Origin: Rostratula benghalensis | Lineage: Eukaryota; Chordata; Aves; Charadriiformes; Rostratulidae | NCBI GenBank assembly: GCA_013399305.1 | Contig: VXAI01000193.1 | Coordinates: 424,918-488,917, forward strand | Length of the DNA: 64,000 nucleotides | Reading direction: 5' to 3' | Part shown: positions 13,346-27,843 of the stretch, piece by piece | Position numbering within the stretch: the stretch's first letter is position 1 | Layout of the letters: each line of letters starts with the position of its first letter | Notes under the pieces: model-generated | Databases searched by the model: none | Told to the model about the DNA's origin: nothing | Seen by the model: only the letters and a program-made list of their open reading frames with translations | Translations under genes and position numbers: made by a program

Positions 13346-16300
13346 TCTTCTTCTGAGCTGAAGAGAGCAGAATTAAACTTCCAGGGCATAAATCAGCTGA
13401 AACAACCAAACTAGATTCAACATTTGTGTTGAGGAGGCTTCCGTGATTCTGAGCAGGCCCACTGTGCAGTCACCACCCTGCCCGCTCTCCTTTCCTCAAC
13501 ATTTCACTCCTGACAGCAGTTACGCCTGTTGTATACAGTACAGTCAAGCAGCATATTGCATTCCTCATTTTAGAGTTCTCCTTGTATCTAAACAGCACTT
13601 AGGCATGCCCCAAAATTGCCAGTTAGTGGATAAAGCTGAAAAAATGCACTTCCACAAATAATTTGACCTTGAAATACAGATATCACCTCCACAGATAGCT
13701 GCTATCTGCTACTCTGCCACCAGTGGCTTTTATATTTATTAACAGCTTACAGTTATTGACCAAAAAAAATATATTTGTTTTCTTTGTTCCTGCGAGGAAG
13801 TATTGGAAACTGATAAAAGGGGTTTCTGAAAGTCCTCTCTTACGCTACACAGCGTGCACTTGGGCAGACTTTAGAGGCAACAATAAAAAAATGGAGGGAC
13901 TGCAAAAGAAAGCACGGAGATCAGATCAATAAACATAGAAAAATATGCTTAATGCTGCAGATAGCTCAGGCTGGAGCAAGGGAGCATTGGAGAGATTTGA
14001 GCGGTAACTTTTTGCTGTAGTTACGACAGTGAAGTATAGGAATATGCCACTTGTATATTCTTTGCTGTTGAAAAAGAAGGAGGGATAATAGTGATGAGGA
14101 GTGAGATTTGGATGTGACTTGGAAACACAGGAGTTAAATTCACAAAGTGATTAAAAAACCACAAGCACATCACTCAGTAGTCATCTGGAATGGTATTTGT
14201 GCCAAAGATAGATAAAACATTTTAGCTAGAATTGTAATTTTTTAAGTCTCAATGAACCAGTCTGTTCTTATACATGGGCCAGATTTTTACAATTTTACTC
14301 ATATTAAGTCATGCCTTACTCCAAGAATAATCCCGTTGATTATAATGGTAATATTGTTCCACAGATGTCTCAGAAGAAACGCAAATGTAAAAGCAGACTT
14401 TATACTTAAGATAAAAGACATCAAATCATGAGCGCATCTGGGAATCTGATAAAAACATATGGTACAAAAATATCACTGTGGGATGCTGGAAATATACTTA
14501 CATAGCAGGTCTGTGGACATGTTTACAGATCAGTCAAAGGAAACCTACATAAAATAAAATGAAAAAAAAAGGAATGATCAGTCTGTCGAAGTGGCACTAT
14601 TCATATTTAAACCTCAGGCTAGTTATCATATGCATAGTTACTTAGCTCTTAAGGAAATGATGAGAACACATCTAGGGAAATCTAACAAGGAAAAATTTCA
14701 ATTGGTGGAGAAAACGTGTAAAACCATCTTTTTTTTTTAGTCCTTAATAAATGATTCCACTTCATTTCACAAACAATATGCATTTGCAATATCAATGTAA
14801 TAAATTTTAATTAAGAGCAATTCACTGTATCCCACAGCTTTGTTGAGTTTTGTTATTAACCCAGAGTTTCCAGGTGACCTGTATTTTACCCCATTGCATG
14901 CCACTCTCTGGTTTATGCTGCTATTTCTGGTGTTTGTCTCCAGAGATCCACCCTTGCAAAGTCAAAGCGAGTATTAACTAGATACAAGACAAGGCGTTCT
15001 ATCTGCTCTCTTGGAAGACTTCTGGAGACTTGTGGCTTTCTGCTGGACTGTGTTCATCTTGTTCCCTTCCCATCCATCTGCTGGCTTTTGACTGAAATTT
15101 TGCTCTAAGTGCACAGGAGCAGAGGCTGTCTTTTCTGTAGCTGCCTACAACACAGAGGGATCACAACATGTGGATAAGGCTACTTGAAGCAACAGAAATA
15201 ATAAGGAATGAATTAATAAGGGGACATAAAAACAACAGCATCAATCACATCAGCTTATGCCATTTTGTTGTGTCCAGCACAAGTCTTGAAAAATTCAAGC
15301 AGTTTCCAAAGGTGACATGACTTAAGGTGAAAACTTGACTCTGATGAGGACAACGGGACTTTGTTGCCGACACTAATGGGTCGGAGACAGCATCTTCATT
15401 TTTAAAAGTCACAGTGATCGTTAGTAAGACAATTCCAAACAAATTGGAGCTGGCTGGGAGAACTGAAGGGGGAGGAGTATGGAAGAAGGCAATAATGATG
15501 ATGGGGAAAATGGATGGTAAAGACTAACAAGAACTGAGAAGGAAACGGATTCAAAGGGTGTAAAGAAGTGGTAAAGCTGTGAATACACAGCACAATGAGG
15601 CAGAGAGATGCCAGTGGCCTGCTGATAAGAATTTGCCAGGGAAGAAGCTGTGACTCCACAAGCAGGAGGAGAAATCTGAGATCCAGCTCTCTGCTGAAAC
15701 CTATGAAGACACTGTCATGCCACTTTCAAGTTTGAGAAGACTAAAAATAACACTTCTAGTGACCTGCTACAAGCTCCTAAATTGCCAACTTAGCTTGAGG
15801 ATGGATATGCCATTTGTCCCTGCACACAAAAGCAGCCATGATGAGCATTCCCCCCAGCATTTACTCAGATATAATGTACACACAAATCATCATTACTGGG
15901 CAACATAACAAGTATGCTGATTACATTAGCATGTTAACAATCAATAAACTTACATATCCTCATTTAAGTGCTCACAGACTCAAGACCAAGCAAAACACAG
16001 AGTTAGAAGATCAGACTTGTTATCTTACCATGGGTCCCATCACAACCTAATCAAGCCCCCGAGGATTTAAACTGTCAATCCTAGCACAAAAGACAACATG
16101 TAAAGAAAATACATTTTATTGGTTTTCTGTACTGTGGAATTTGGAAAAGTACTGATGTCAAAATGAAAAGAGCTGCCTGGTCTTTCCTTCCCACCTTTCA
16201 AGCCTATGCTGCCTTCACCAAGCAGAAGACAAACTAAAGCTTTGCAGTTTAGAGTGATTTGCAGTGGTGGGTGGTAAGGGGTACTTGACAGGTATTCTGT

Positions 16301-19300
16301 GGTCTTTATTGCATAAAATTCATGTTTTTGACACAAAGCCAAGCAGACTCTGCTCACCTTTGGGATGTACACATTCCCTGACATCAATGGGATAAAACTG
16401 ACAGGGAGCAGCTCAGCACAGACCTTCAGTAGGGAAGATCCTACAAGACAAGACACTTCAGATGCCCACACACAAGCGTCCTGTGCCCTTTGAGATGTCC
16501 TAGGACATGTGAAACACCCCCATGAAGCTGATAGCTATAATATTGGTTAGACAGGAAAAAGAGTCCACGCTGGACCTGGAGCTAGAAGCCAGGCAGGGCT
16601 ACCCAGGGCAACTCAGCCAGAACTAGATGCTTACATTTCAGCAATTAATCAAGTCCTACAGTATTACAGTTTGTCTGGTTTTTCAAGAAGCCAGGCAGAG
16701 AACAGACACTTCTGTCACTTCTGTCTGAGATCAAGGGGACTGCAGATGAGGCTCGAAACACAAGCACCAGCACATCAACCTCTCTTCAGTAACCATCAGC
16801 AACTCCTCCTTCCAGGTGAAGACAACCATGCTAAGAGCAGTACTCCTAAGCAGCATCTGAGCTTGACTTCCATCAGCCAGAAAACACTTCCTTTCTGCAA
16901 AAATCCTACTTTGCAGTTTGACTCCATTCTGGCTGAGTGAGGTACTCATCTGTGGTGCTAATTTCTAAGAATATAGGCCTTGCAGAGGGAAGAGTGGACT
17001 TTATCGGCATCCATATGTGACCGTACACACGCCAGACTTTGTCACCCCCAGAAACAGCAGGCCACGTGTTGTCACTGTCAAAGCAGTGCCATCAATTGCT
17101 GGTAATAAAGATTTAACCCCCCAATAAATTACAAGGCAAAATGGTTTAATTTTGATGGCATTCAATCTGCAGGGCAATTATCTGGTAAAGCACTGGAGCA
17201 CATCAAGGTCTTCCCTTTCCTATGGTGTAAGTCACTGGTGTACCTTCAACCTCTCACATCTGGTCTGCAGCAATCTCCTGTCATGAGAAAGCCCAGCCCC
17301 AGTCCATCCTCTCTCTGTCCCCCACACATTTGTCACCCAGCCACATTCCAGTGACACTCGTGATCCAGGAATCTCACAGTTAATATTTAGTTGAATTGTT
17401 CTGTGGTGTCACTTTGATGGTAGAGGGGGGGGCATGGAGAAGAAGGAGCACATGCACTAGCTAGGACAGAAGACCATACCTCTCGACAGAATGAAGATGA
17501 AGAGTAGCAACACAAACACCTATGAGACACCTCCCCTGCAATTAAAAGGTTAATCTCCTGCTGGGATGGAGGCAGCTCTCAGAAGCATGAGGAGGTTCTC
17601 CATTTACTCATTACTCAGAAGCAGCTACAAAACCACTGCAGAAAGCTGTTAATACACAGGTTGGCTCTTCCATCCTTTTTGCCCATGCTGACAGGACTGC
17701 CTTCTTCTGTAGTCTACCTGCTGCCCCTCAGGGCATTAAAGGCACTTAGCAGTACATGCAGGTCACCTTGTACAGAGCTCTACTCCTAATGGTCCTCCCT
17801 GGACGTGGTCCAAGGTACAAAACTCTGCTGCAGAAGATTTGCCCCAGAGAACCAGGGCAATATGAAGATGATAACCATAAATCACCAAAGTGGTTTTCTC
17901 CACAGGCCATCAATTCCTGGGAGACTTTCTCCTCTTCTTCTTTTTGCCCCTGTACGGTCCTCTGATGAAGCAGCATTAGCAGCAGCAACCCTGTAGGGCC
18001 CAAATCCAGCCCTTGGGGACGACATAGAAACTAAAGACCAAGAGGGAATACCTTTGTGAGAACATCTCAGTCACTGTAACATGAGCCACTTAAAGAACAA
18101 TGGAGCAGCAAGTGAACCAACACAAGGAACTGCTCCTCTTCTAGAAGTCAGTCAGGACGTGATCTCTGACAGGGTGAGGATAAGCACAGAAAGGTGTGTT
18201 TGCAGCAGCAATGGAGCATAAGCAGAACTACAAGTTCCTTCATAAGCTCTGCCAGCTCTTCCCCAGTTATCCTCAACAGAAGAAATCCAGCTGCAGAAAT
18301 CCACTTCCATAGGTCCTTCTCCTCCTTCAAGGTCAGCTCTCTGGTGCATGATGGCACCTCTTGCACCGTGCCCCCCAGCCAAGGGGGCTCTGACACATCC
18401 AGAGTCTTATTCTGTGCCAACCAGGCACAGTGCCTGGTGGTTTCTGGCCACACCAGTCACTTGTCAATCTAAACTCAGGCAGTTGGCCAGTGGCCATGGT
18501 GGCCTCAGATTAACAGTTCCATTGGCCAATCTTCTGTGTTTTCACTCCTTGTAAACCACACTGACGTACCACATTGAACTTTACATGAAGTGTTGCAGGT
18601 ATATTGGCCAAATTTGCTGTGCTGCCCACACAGCTAAAAGAAGCTGTTTGTGGTTCCTCTTAAAGACTGTTCTTTCTCATCAATGACTGGGCAGAAGAGG
18701 AGGAGCAGCAGAGTGGGGGATGTTTCCCATGCATGAAAATTGCAGCCCTGAAAATTTGAGGCAAAGCCTAACGAGGTTCTCACAGGCCTTCAGGTGTCAG
18801 GAAATTAGCTTATGCAATTTAGGTTGAATAGGACTTGATGGGTTAAGTATAATAGACTGTTAACAGCCTACACATAGCAAAATGGTGACTACAGGCACAC
18901 TGGATGATGACAAGTTCAATGCTTTGTGGTGGTGAAAAGTGGCTACGCGCTGGTTAGAGGAAGTGAGGATTGGTTCTGCACTGCCTTTCCAGGAGAAGGA
19001 CATGTAGCAGAGTAGGCGTTGGGATTTTAGGGTTTTTTCTTTCTTAGGTGTTCCATCATTGCCACAAATTTACAGCCTATGCATTTTGTGTTTCAGAAGT
19101 GATGGTAGTGGGCACGCTGTGGGCACATGTCACTGAGGATGGGAAAACATTATGGTGGTGGGATTACTCAAGGACAACCAGGGTCTGCAATGGGAGAGGC
19201 AATTCCTGTTACCCCTTCTATTCTGATGCAGAGGATTAAATCAGTGGGTCAGTTTCCACATCTGGTCCAGGAGGAGGACCTACACAAGGATCAGGGCTGA

Positions 19301-22300
19301 TGCACCAGTGGAAAGGTAACTCCCAGAGGGAAATGCACAGCAAGGGAAAACAGCCCGCACAGGACCTCTGGGTCTGGCCATGATGCACATGAGACATCCA
19401 TGAGAGCTGCAACAACAGCCTTGATAACAACCTTGCTTACCAGTGGTTCACACCAAGAGGCAGCAAAGGCTCTCTACTTTCTACTCCTCCTGTGCCTGGA
19501 AAATACAACACCTGGCTTAAGTTTCTGAAAGCAGTTCTCACCCAAAGTCCTGCATCCACTGCAGGTCACTGCAAATTTCTAGGAGGACGACACAGTTTTA
19601 CCAACCAGAGCCTACTTTACTGGCCCTGAATCTCATCTTCACTGGAGATGACAAACACCACAGCAAGGGAGGCCAGGAAACTGCTCTGTGAGGGACCTTT
19701 GCAACATCTGCAGCATAAGACTACAACTACTTGTTCAAGCTGTCCTGTGTGTAACACCACAGTGTTCTCACACGGGTTCATGTGACAGAGCTCTTCTGTT
19801 GCCCTGACTTCCCTGGCATCATGCCCCAGAAATCCAGGGGAAAAGCAGGCACTGATGTGGGAAGAGACATAAGTGGCAGCAACAGGAAGAGCTTTCATAG
19901 TGCCACACTGACACTGTGGGTGATACTCTTAAGGTTGCATCACGATGCCATCTGTAGATGACAAGAGAAGATGCTGTTTGCAAAGGAAACCTACGTCATG
20001 CAGAGACAAAGACTTGCATCACAGCTTTTGAATTATGAATCCAATGTGAGCAGAAACATAGCTGCTCTGAACTGGTCACCATCTGCCCACCCCCTAGGCC
20101 CCCAGAGGTTATTACAGAATTCTTTACATTGCTCTCTGCACAAAAACAATATCCAAAACCAACGACAAATGTCAGCACAGGCTGACATCTTCCTAATGAT
20201 CTGACATAACACAGCTCAAAAATAGACCTGAGTTTCATGCTGCACGTCAGAGAGATGCCTGAATTAACCAGTCACCAGAAGACTCTTCTCCTGATGCTGT
20301 GAAGTCATCTGTCCAACCTGACTCATGCAGCTGAAAAGGGGACACTACTGTACTTCAAGTAGTCAGAAGAAGATTTGGGACAACCTGTTTATAGATTCAC
20401 AACAGCCCCAGGTAGATGACACGGGTATCTCGGTAGCTTTTATCATATTTTAACAGAGTAAAGGTAAAACGCAAGTAAAAGCTTTTTTTTTTTCAAGACA
20501 TCTCCGGTAAGTAATACGGTTGCAGATGTCTTTAAAATGCACAAGCGAAGATGTGACAGGAAAACCACACTTAACCTACTTACACCGAGATTAAATCAGG
20601 AAGGACTCTCTTCCCCCATTACCGAAATCCGTTGCTGGGGTTTAACTTGCAGCACACCTTACGCCTCAGGTTGCACCCGTCAGAAGAAAACACACCTTCA
20701 GGAGACAAGGCATCTACTACCCAGCATTAGCATTCTGCTGGTGCCCCTGCTTGTTCTCTTTTGGCTGCTGCTGGTGCTCCTGCTGGGCTAACTGCATTTC
20801 TGCTGACACAGTTTCTCTTCTCCCCAAGTCAGGAACAGGAAGGAAAATCGTAACGATAGAGAAATGATGTAAGTATGAAGGGAGTACAAACAGGGAAAGA
20901 TGAATATGCCATGCCAGAATCTCCAGTCAGAGAAACCCAGGTAGCTTTTCTGAAGTTTGTGTTTGTCCCTGTATGTGCATCCACAATCAGGACTTGGTGT
21001 GTGCTAAGCATAACTCATCAAATGTCCAAGAGTACATTCAGTGCATTTTCTATCTACTGTATGTATTCCCTCACTGGAGAAAACATGGAATTATAAATCA
21101 CTTTACAATTTATCACATAAAATAGTATATACTTGTACTTTTACAAAATTACATAACTTTTTCAAACCATGGCATTATTTTATAATTATAAACCAGAATA
21201 ACTCTTTTGCCATCATAATGTTTTCCTTTATGTACTGGATTCCACATCTTTCCCTTAATTAAGCAAAGAACTTGAGCAGTACAACACATACACACTTGTG
21301 TCCCTGATCCACAAATCTAGCTCACCCATATTACAGAAGTATTTAAAATATGTCTTATTTGTGAATAATATATCATCTTTGTGAATCAAGTAATATTTGT
21401 GAAGAGAAACTAATGAAAATGAGAATTATTTATAGAACATCTCTTTTACAAAGGACTATGCAGACACAGAAGAACAGTGCAGAAAATCATAAGGCAGACC
21501 GAGCAGATAAAAGTTAAGTAGTCAATGATATGTTTTCTCTAATGTGTTTGCTAAGAATATTTTCTATATATTCATGACAATTGTTTTGAAGTGTGTATGC
21601 ACAGGTACACAAACACTACAGAAATATATAAACTACTCCTGAAGGAACCCTTATAAATACATACACACATCTACAGATTAAATGCCTTGATATGCGAGCA
21701 ATCAAGGGCACTGTCAGTTTTCCCGTGACTTCAAGAAGTCAGGCAATAAGACAACTGATTCACTTCAATAAATTTTGGATCAGTTGGGCTATCATTTTGG
21801 CAAAGCTACACTGAGTGTTAAATCTGGACACAAAAAAGTCCTGCCTTTCCATTCCCTGCACCAACCAATTAACATTCTGACCTGGTTACGAACACCTCAA
21901 CATGTAGCGTCATCAAATACGGCCCACATATGCACCAAATCTATCCAAATCTACTTGCAGTTTAAAGCAAAAAAAACACACCCCAAATTCTCATTAAAAG
22001 TAAAACCATTTTATATCCTGTGTCCTGATACCAGAAACACAAAGACCAACAAATCCCATTCCTTTTTTATTAAGCAAGTTTTTCATGTTCTAAAATATGG
22101 CACTGTCTCTTATCAGAATTTTCCTAGCTTTCTATCACTTAACGCTGATCTGCTTTGGTCAGCAAAAGAACCTGTGGCAGACAACGCATCAAGTACAAGT
22201 CCTTGCCAATCTCTAGTGCCCTGACAACAGAAGAAATGCTGTTAAATAGTATTTTTTAGAAGTGATAGTAGTAAAAGGGAAACAAATCTTCAGGGAATGA

Positions 22301-25300
22301 TACCAAATGGCATCCCATGCCAGCCTGCCTCACTGAGGGCTGCTCTTGTTGTTTGGCTTTGCAAAGCCCTCAGCATTTTGATTGTGATCCAGTGAAGCAT
22401 TTCTGCATTTCCCATGTCTTTCCACCACTGCCTTGGCAGGAACTATTTGTACATGTAAAGACAAACCTACACTTCTTATTTTGCTGGGTCAGGGTCAAGG
22501 AATCAATCATCCTTCTGGATCCTTGTTTTGTTAAGAGAATTGGTTAAAATAAGCTTAAAAAAAAAAATAAATCTTAAAAGTGTGAGTTTTAAAAAGCTTC
22601 AAGACCCAGGAACATTCCTGAAATAATTTGCATTCCACAGCAAAACCATTTCCATTTCAATGAGGCTGTGTATAGGACTCCGGTCTCCTCCTCTCTGAAA
22701 CTCAAGACTGAACGGCCACAAAACAAACACCGAAGCCACTTGTATGAAGTCACGTGAAAAAGCACTTTTTCCTGTTTTCCCTCAGTACCTTGGCTAAACT
22801 CTTTTTCATCACTTCAGGACTTATATCCCAACACTCATTTCAGGAAGGGCACTGCCACTTCTCTCCGCTGGACAGGCTGGTGGCAGGGAGGCTTCCCCTG
22901 CATCCTCCCCAGGCAGCCTACCGCAGAGTCAACAAGTCTCCCGCGGCTTCAAAAAGGCTTTTTACAAAAACCTTGGCTTTAACACTCTCTCCTTTCACAA
23001 GCTCGCTACAAATAAAACTCATTAGCAGCCACCAGCTTTCCAAAGTCAGGTGAGCAAAACCATGAGTGGAGACAGAGGGACCAGCAAGTTCCCGCAGCGC
23101 GCAACAGTCGCTCCCGTGACCAGGGAAGGGGGACACCCATTTAGGCAGTACCTCAGCAATGCCAGTAAATTTCAGGAAATCATAAAAAAAAAAATAAAAA
23201 AAATCTGTCACCTGGAAATCAACACCTTACCCCACACATCTTGCTTAGATTATGGTAATCTAAAATCTCCCCACCTCAGACGCTCAGAAATTTTGCACGT
23301 ACCTACACCATCATCATCCAGACGCATCCTATATCCCTAGTAAGCCACAGTAATGTTGCTGCTACACTATGTAAATATTAATACTCAAATTATTTGGTCA
23401 GATTTCACTTTCAGAGTCTTGCTCTTTAGCAGCTTTAAATTTCAATGCTGTGAAATGACCATTTGATTCAGAAACTAGTAAAACTGAGGAAGTTTTACCT
23501 GAAAAAAAAAAGATTTCAGGTTGAGAATATTGATATTTTTTGCACATATTTTAGATGCAACATGCGATCTCAACAGTGATTTCAACAGGTTGAGCAGCTG
23601 TGTCACTTTAGCTGCTTCATAAAAGTTGGATGCCTCTACACTATGTATCAAAGCATAATTAATGCTCTTCCATAATATGTTTGTTAACAGCATCTTTGCT
23701 GTTACAAGCGTTTGCTTTCCTTTGGCCACTCCTAAAGGACTTGGAGAATTGCTTGAGCCGTCTGAAGGAAGCAACCAATGATAGATAACACTATTCCATC
23801 CTCACAACTCCCACTAAAGCATAAGGAAAGAGTTTTCACTGAGAACTTTATACTAGAGGCACACCAGTAGCTGACGAGTGTAATTAATCACCACAAGCCT
23901 TGTGCTGGGTAACTGCTGCCCGTCGCACCCCTCAAGCCGCTTGCTGCAACCCGCACACTCAGATTTTCTGCCAACAGCAGCTGGATGTGCCAACAGCAAA
24001 CTCGGCAGCAAAACCACCCATGGTCTGTGGCTGGACTGGCTGGAGGGGGACACTGCATGAAAAAATGCTTCATCTGGTCCAGGCGCAAGGGGCAGTTATT
24101 AGAACTGCAGCAAAGGAGCCATGACATCAAATCATCGGGGACTAATTCTGTTGGAAGTAAACTGTGACTTCAGGACTGGTTTCTTATTGCCTTTTCTTAA
24201 ATGGTACGTTAGTTTTAGGGGTTATATTTTCATAGTAGTGCTCAGAATACCTATGGCACACAACTCTAAAAATATCCAAATCCTCCAAATACTGCATATC
24301 TGCTTGATGAATGAAAGCTACACACGTTCCCAAATATTACTTAGCTCTTACTTTCATTTTTGCTTTGATTATGAAGATGATTTCAAAAATCCACAAACCG
24401 TGGCTCACAGGTTATTGCTGAATAAACACAGATACAGGTGCAGACTCAACTCAAGGGATCCCCAATGGTATTCAGCACAGTAACCTGCTTCTCAGATGAA
24501 AGACAGAGAGAAAGTTTCTCCTCGCTGCCAACTACAGATCAGCAGAACCTCTGGTTCTCCCATCCTGAGAGCTTGTAACACAGAGCTAAGATTGGGCTCC
24601 TGCCTCTCCGAGGTCTGGATGGAAACCTTCTCAGTAACAGTATGGTACCCAGATGTTCTTGGGATCTTGTGCCACTTCTTGCATGTGACTCAAGCAAGAA
24701 GCCAAAAAATGTGGCATTACATGCACAGTGTTTGTGCTTGTTTAGAATTGCATCCCCAACAGTAATGGAGTTCTACTCTTTTCTCCAGCAAAACTGAAAC
24801 TTGAATAAAGTTCAAGACTGGCTCTTGTCTCTGCAAACTTCTTTTTTCAGCATAGGAGAACGCAAAAAGAATTATGAAACCAGAATAACCAGGCCAATGC
24901 TGAAGAGCCTTGTAGAGACCAGCAGAGGAGCCACTACCTCCACAGAATGTAATAAACCACTTAAAAATAAGTGGCCATTAAACTCCCATACCAGTACTAA
25001 ATTAGCAACATGAAATTTGGCACACCACAGATTAATTAATGCAAAGTGCAGGCAGATACAAAATACACCTAGTATTTCAGGAATGCAGCATTTTTACTGC
25101 AGTCACTTGTCTGCATGCCATTTCTTCAGGGACAGTCTTAGAGCCCTTGGAGAAGTTAAACTGATTCTAGCAACAGAGGCAAAGAACACCAATTCTTCAT
25201 TTAAAAGTTATCCTGATACAGTAAAGCTTGTTTCAATAATGTAGAAAAAAAAATTAAAATCCTGCAATCTCTAACCTTTCCTTAAAAGTTCACCAAGAGG

Positions 25301-27744
25301 TCATTTGTCCTCATTTCTTTACCCAGTTGCATGACCTCTTCAACTCCAACTTTTGCCATTTGAAACATCCATTCAGTATGGTTCAGTGAGTGAATGAAAA
25401 ATAGCCCCAAACAACTCTAGACGCTTGACATTTGCACCCCAAGTTACCAGAAGGTCATTTTAGTCATTTATAAAACCAACATGAACGTATTCTGTCAGAT
25501 GCTCATGTGGGAAGTGAGGTCTGCAGGCGGAAGGGCTTTTCTAGAAGTATCCTCTATCGAATACTTAGGTGGTTTCAGTCAACAAATAATTGTGTACTTC
25601 ACTTGTTACACCATGACATTCGAGGCCCCAACACCTACTGCAATGTGAATAAAGCCCCAAGAGATTTCTAATAAGTGGTTGCCGATGACTGGCTCAGGAG
25701 ATTTGCATTGGGAGAGCCAGGACAACTCAAGAATCTTGAGTGCTCTGCTGGGACAAACTGAAGGCAACGGATCACATCTTTCCATGAAGATGCTGGTTTA
25801 ACTTGTGCTGTCAGCTCCATGATTTCAACTTTTGAAGATCATCTTTGTCAAAAATAATGCAATTTAAGATTCTGGGACCTAATTACTAGAAGTATGATAG
25901 CAACCTCAGCACCTAAGTAGATCCGTGACAATTTTTGCAGGTTGGAATTTGATTTTTAAAATTAAAACCCGACTATGGGGTTTTCTAAATTAAATTATTA
26001 ATAAAGTAATCAGTGCAAATCACTGACTATAAAGACAATTTAGAGACTTACGTAGTCTAAAAAATGAGAGAATTTGACAAGCACAGAAGTTTTTAAGTAA
26101 TACATCCTGCTAACATATTCACAGATCAAAAAAAGACACTAGTTCTAAAGTATCTTCAACTACTTTGTGAACCATTTTACTGATTTGGGTACAAAATATT
26201 TTAAATAACCTTATTCTTGTGCTCTGTTTTCCATTAGTTTAAGGAGTCTCATTTTAAGAACTTGTTTTTGTAATGTCCAGTTTTAAATTTATTTCTATGT
26301 GTTGGTATTTTTAATGCTGATAAAAGCGGTATGAAAAATTCAGCAAAAATCTGACGATTTCTTTTTGTGTGAAAGGACTGAGATCCGTAACCCCTTCTCA
26401 ATGAATTCACTTTCATGACCTCTAACATCATCTTACACACTCTGTAACTCAGTATTTCATCTTTGCTAGGGGTCCAGAGATTTCTAAATACCTGCCTGTG
26501 TGGGTGCTGAGGCTTTGATGTGTTCTGAGATTCAGGCTTTAATGCTGACAAATCGTTGGAACTATAAGAACAACTTACAGGAAAAAAAAAATGCAGTCTT
26601 CTCCTTTCTTTTATAATAAGATAAACAGGGAAAAACAATTTACCCTCCCTTTTATCCTCGACTTGTTTTCTTCCTTGTTGATCTTTCTGTTTTGGTCAGG
26701 TTAGCTTCCCTTCATCTTATTTAATAAATGCTTGAAAACTAGGATACATTTTTGTTAACCAAAAATACCTTTGCAGGCTGAGTGAAAAATCTGTATAGCA
26801 AATCCTTGCATTAAAAAGGGAGATGACTCCATCCATCACTCTATCACACTAAGAATATTTTAGAGAGAAGAACAGCATGTAAATGTGCACAGGTCAAGCA
26901 AAGATGATTTCCAAGCGTGAAAATTATTCTTGTCACTGGCAGCTGTCACGCGAGAAGTAACAAGGTCCAGAAGCCTTGCCGGGCACAGCGAGTGACAAGA
27001 ATATCATTACAATCTCTCTGCAACCTCCCAGAGACCCAAACCCGCCCCTGCAATGTTTTGTTCTAAGCAAAAGTAAAAATCCAAAGCGACAGGTTTCCAA
27101 AGCAGGACACTGTGAGTGCCACCACAGCGGTAAGAAACTTTCCACAAACACCGCCCCACGACAGCTTCACGGAAGGGGGAGCTGAGAATACTTTTCAGAA
27201 CTCCAGAATTTCACGATCACAGAATTTAGAGTAAACGTGTGCTTGCTTTGCCTGCTTATTTACTTGTTTTGTGGGTAAAGGAGTGGTAGATTTGTGAAAA
27301 CAAGTGAGTCATGAACAAGTCAAAATATTTCCAGTAAAACTGAATTTTTGCCTGCATACACGGAGTTAACTGAAACCAAACCATTTTGAAGAAATGTATC
27401 GGTTTCACTGGCTTTGTGAGGAATCAGTACTAAAGGCTGTGTTTATATTTTACCAAAATTGTTGGTTTCATCCTCCTTCATTTAGGATATAACAGCTTCC
27501 CCCCCCCCCCCAAACTGGGGCATGATTCTTCATACTTTTATTGGCCCCTACCACCGAGGACCAACCACCACGCGATCCCTTCCCAGCGCTTGGCACCATC
27601 GGAATGAGGACGTGCTCCCTGGCTGTCAGGTTTACAAGAAGCAAGTGATGCATCCATCCAGGATACCTCCTCTGCTCGTTTTCAAATTTCTCTCCCACCG
27701 AAACAGGGAGGGATGGTTTCATTCTAGTGCATTTGGACTCACTC
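13346..27744. other. 14-kb non-coding stretch with little repeat content
   Basis: No CR1 copy and no exon is recognised. Three TTTGTGAA units spaced 20 and 18 bp apart stand at 21358-21403. Open frames on both strands near 17.7-18.5 kb overlap each other and match nothing I know. Confidence 0.55.
27500..27511. repeat. Poly-C run
   Basis: About twelve C in a row, followed by AAACTGGGG. Similar C runs occur near 6,690-6,701. Confidence 0.85.
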
Positions 27745-27843
27745 TAAGCAACCTGACCTAGTGGAAGATGGCCCTGCTCGCCACGGGGAGGTTGGTCTAC
27801 ATGACCTTTAAAGGTCACTTCCAACCCAAACTATTCCATGATT
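27745..27843 (+). mobile_element. CR1 LINE 3' end
   Basis: ACCTGACCTAGTGGAAGATG ... GGTTGGTCTACATGACCTTTAAAGGTCACTTCCAACCC ... ATTCCATGATTCT reads as a plus-strand CR1 terminus. Confidence 0.88.

Noticed and set aside
18148..18472. Overlapping open frames of about 100 aa on both strands
   Set aside because: Opposed overlapping frames with no recognised domain, no splice context and no supporting homology known to me.
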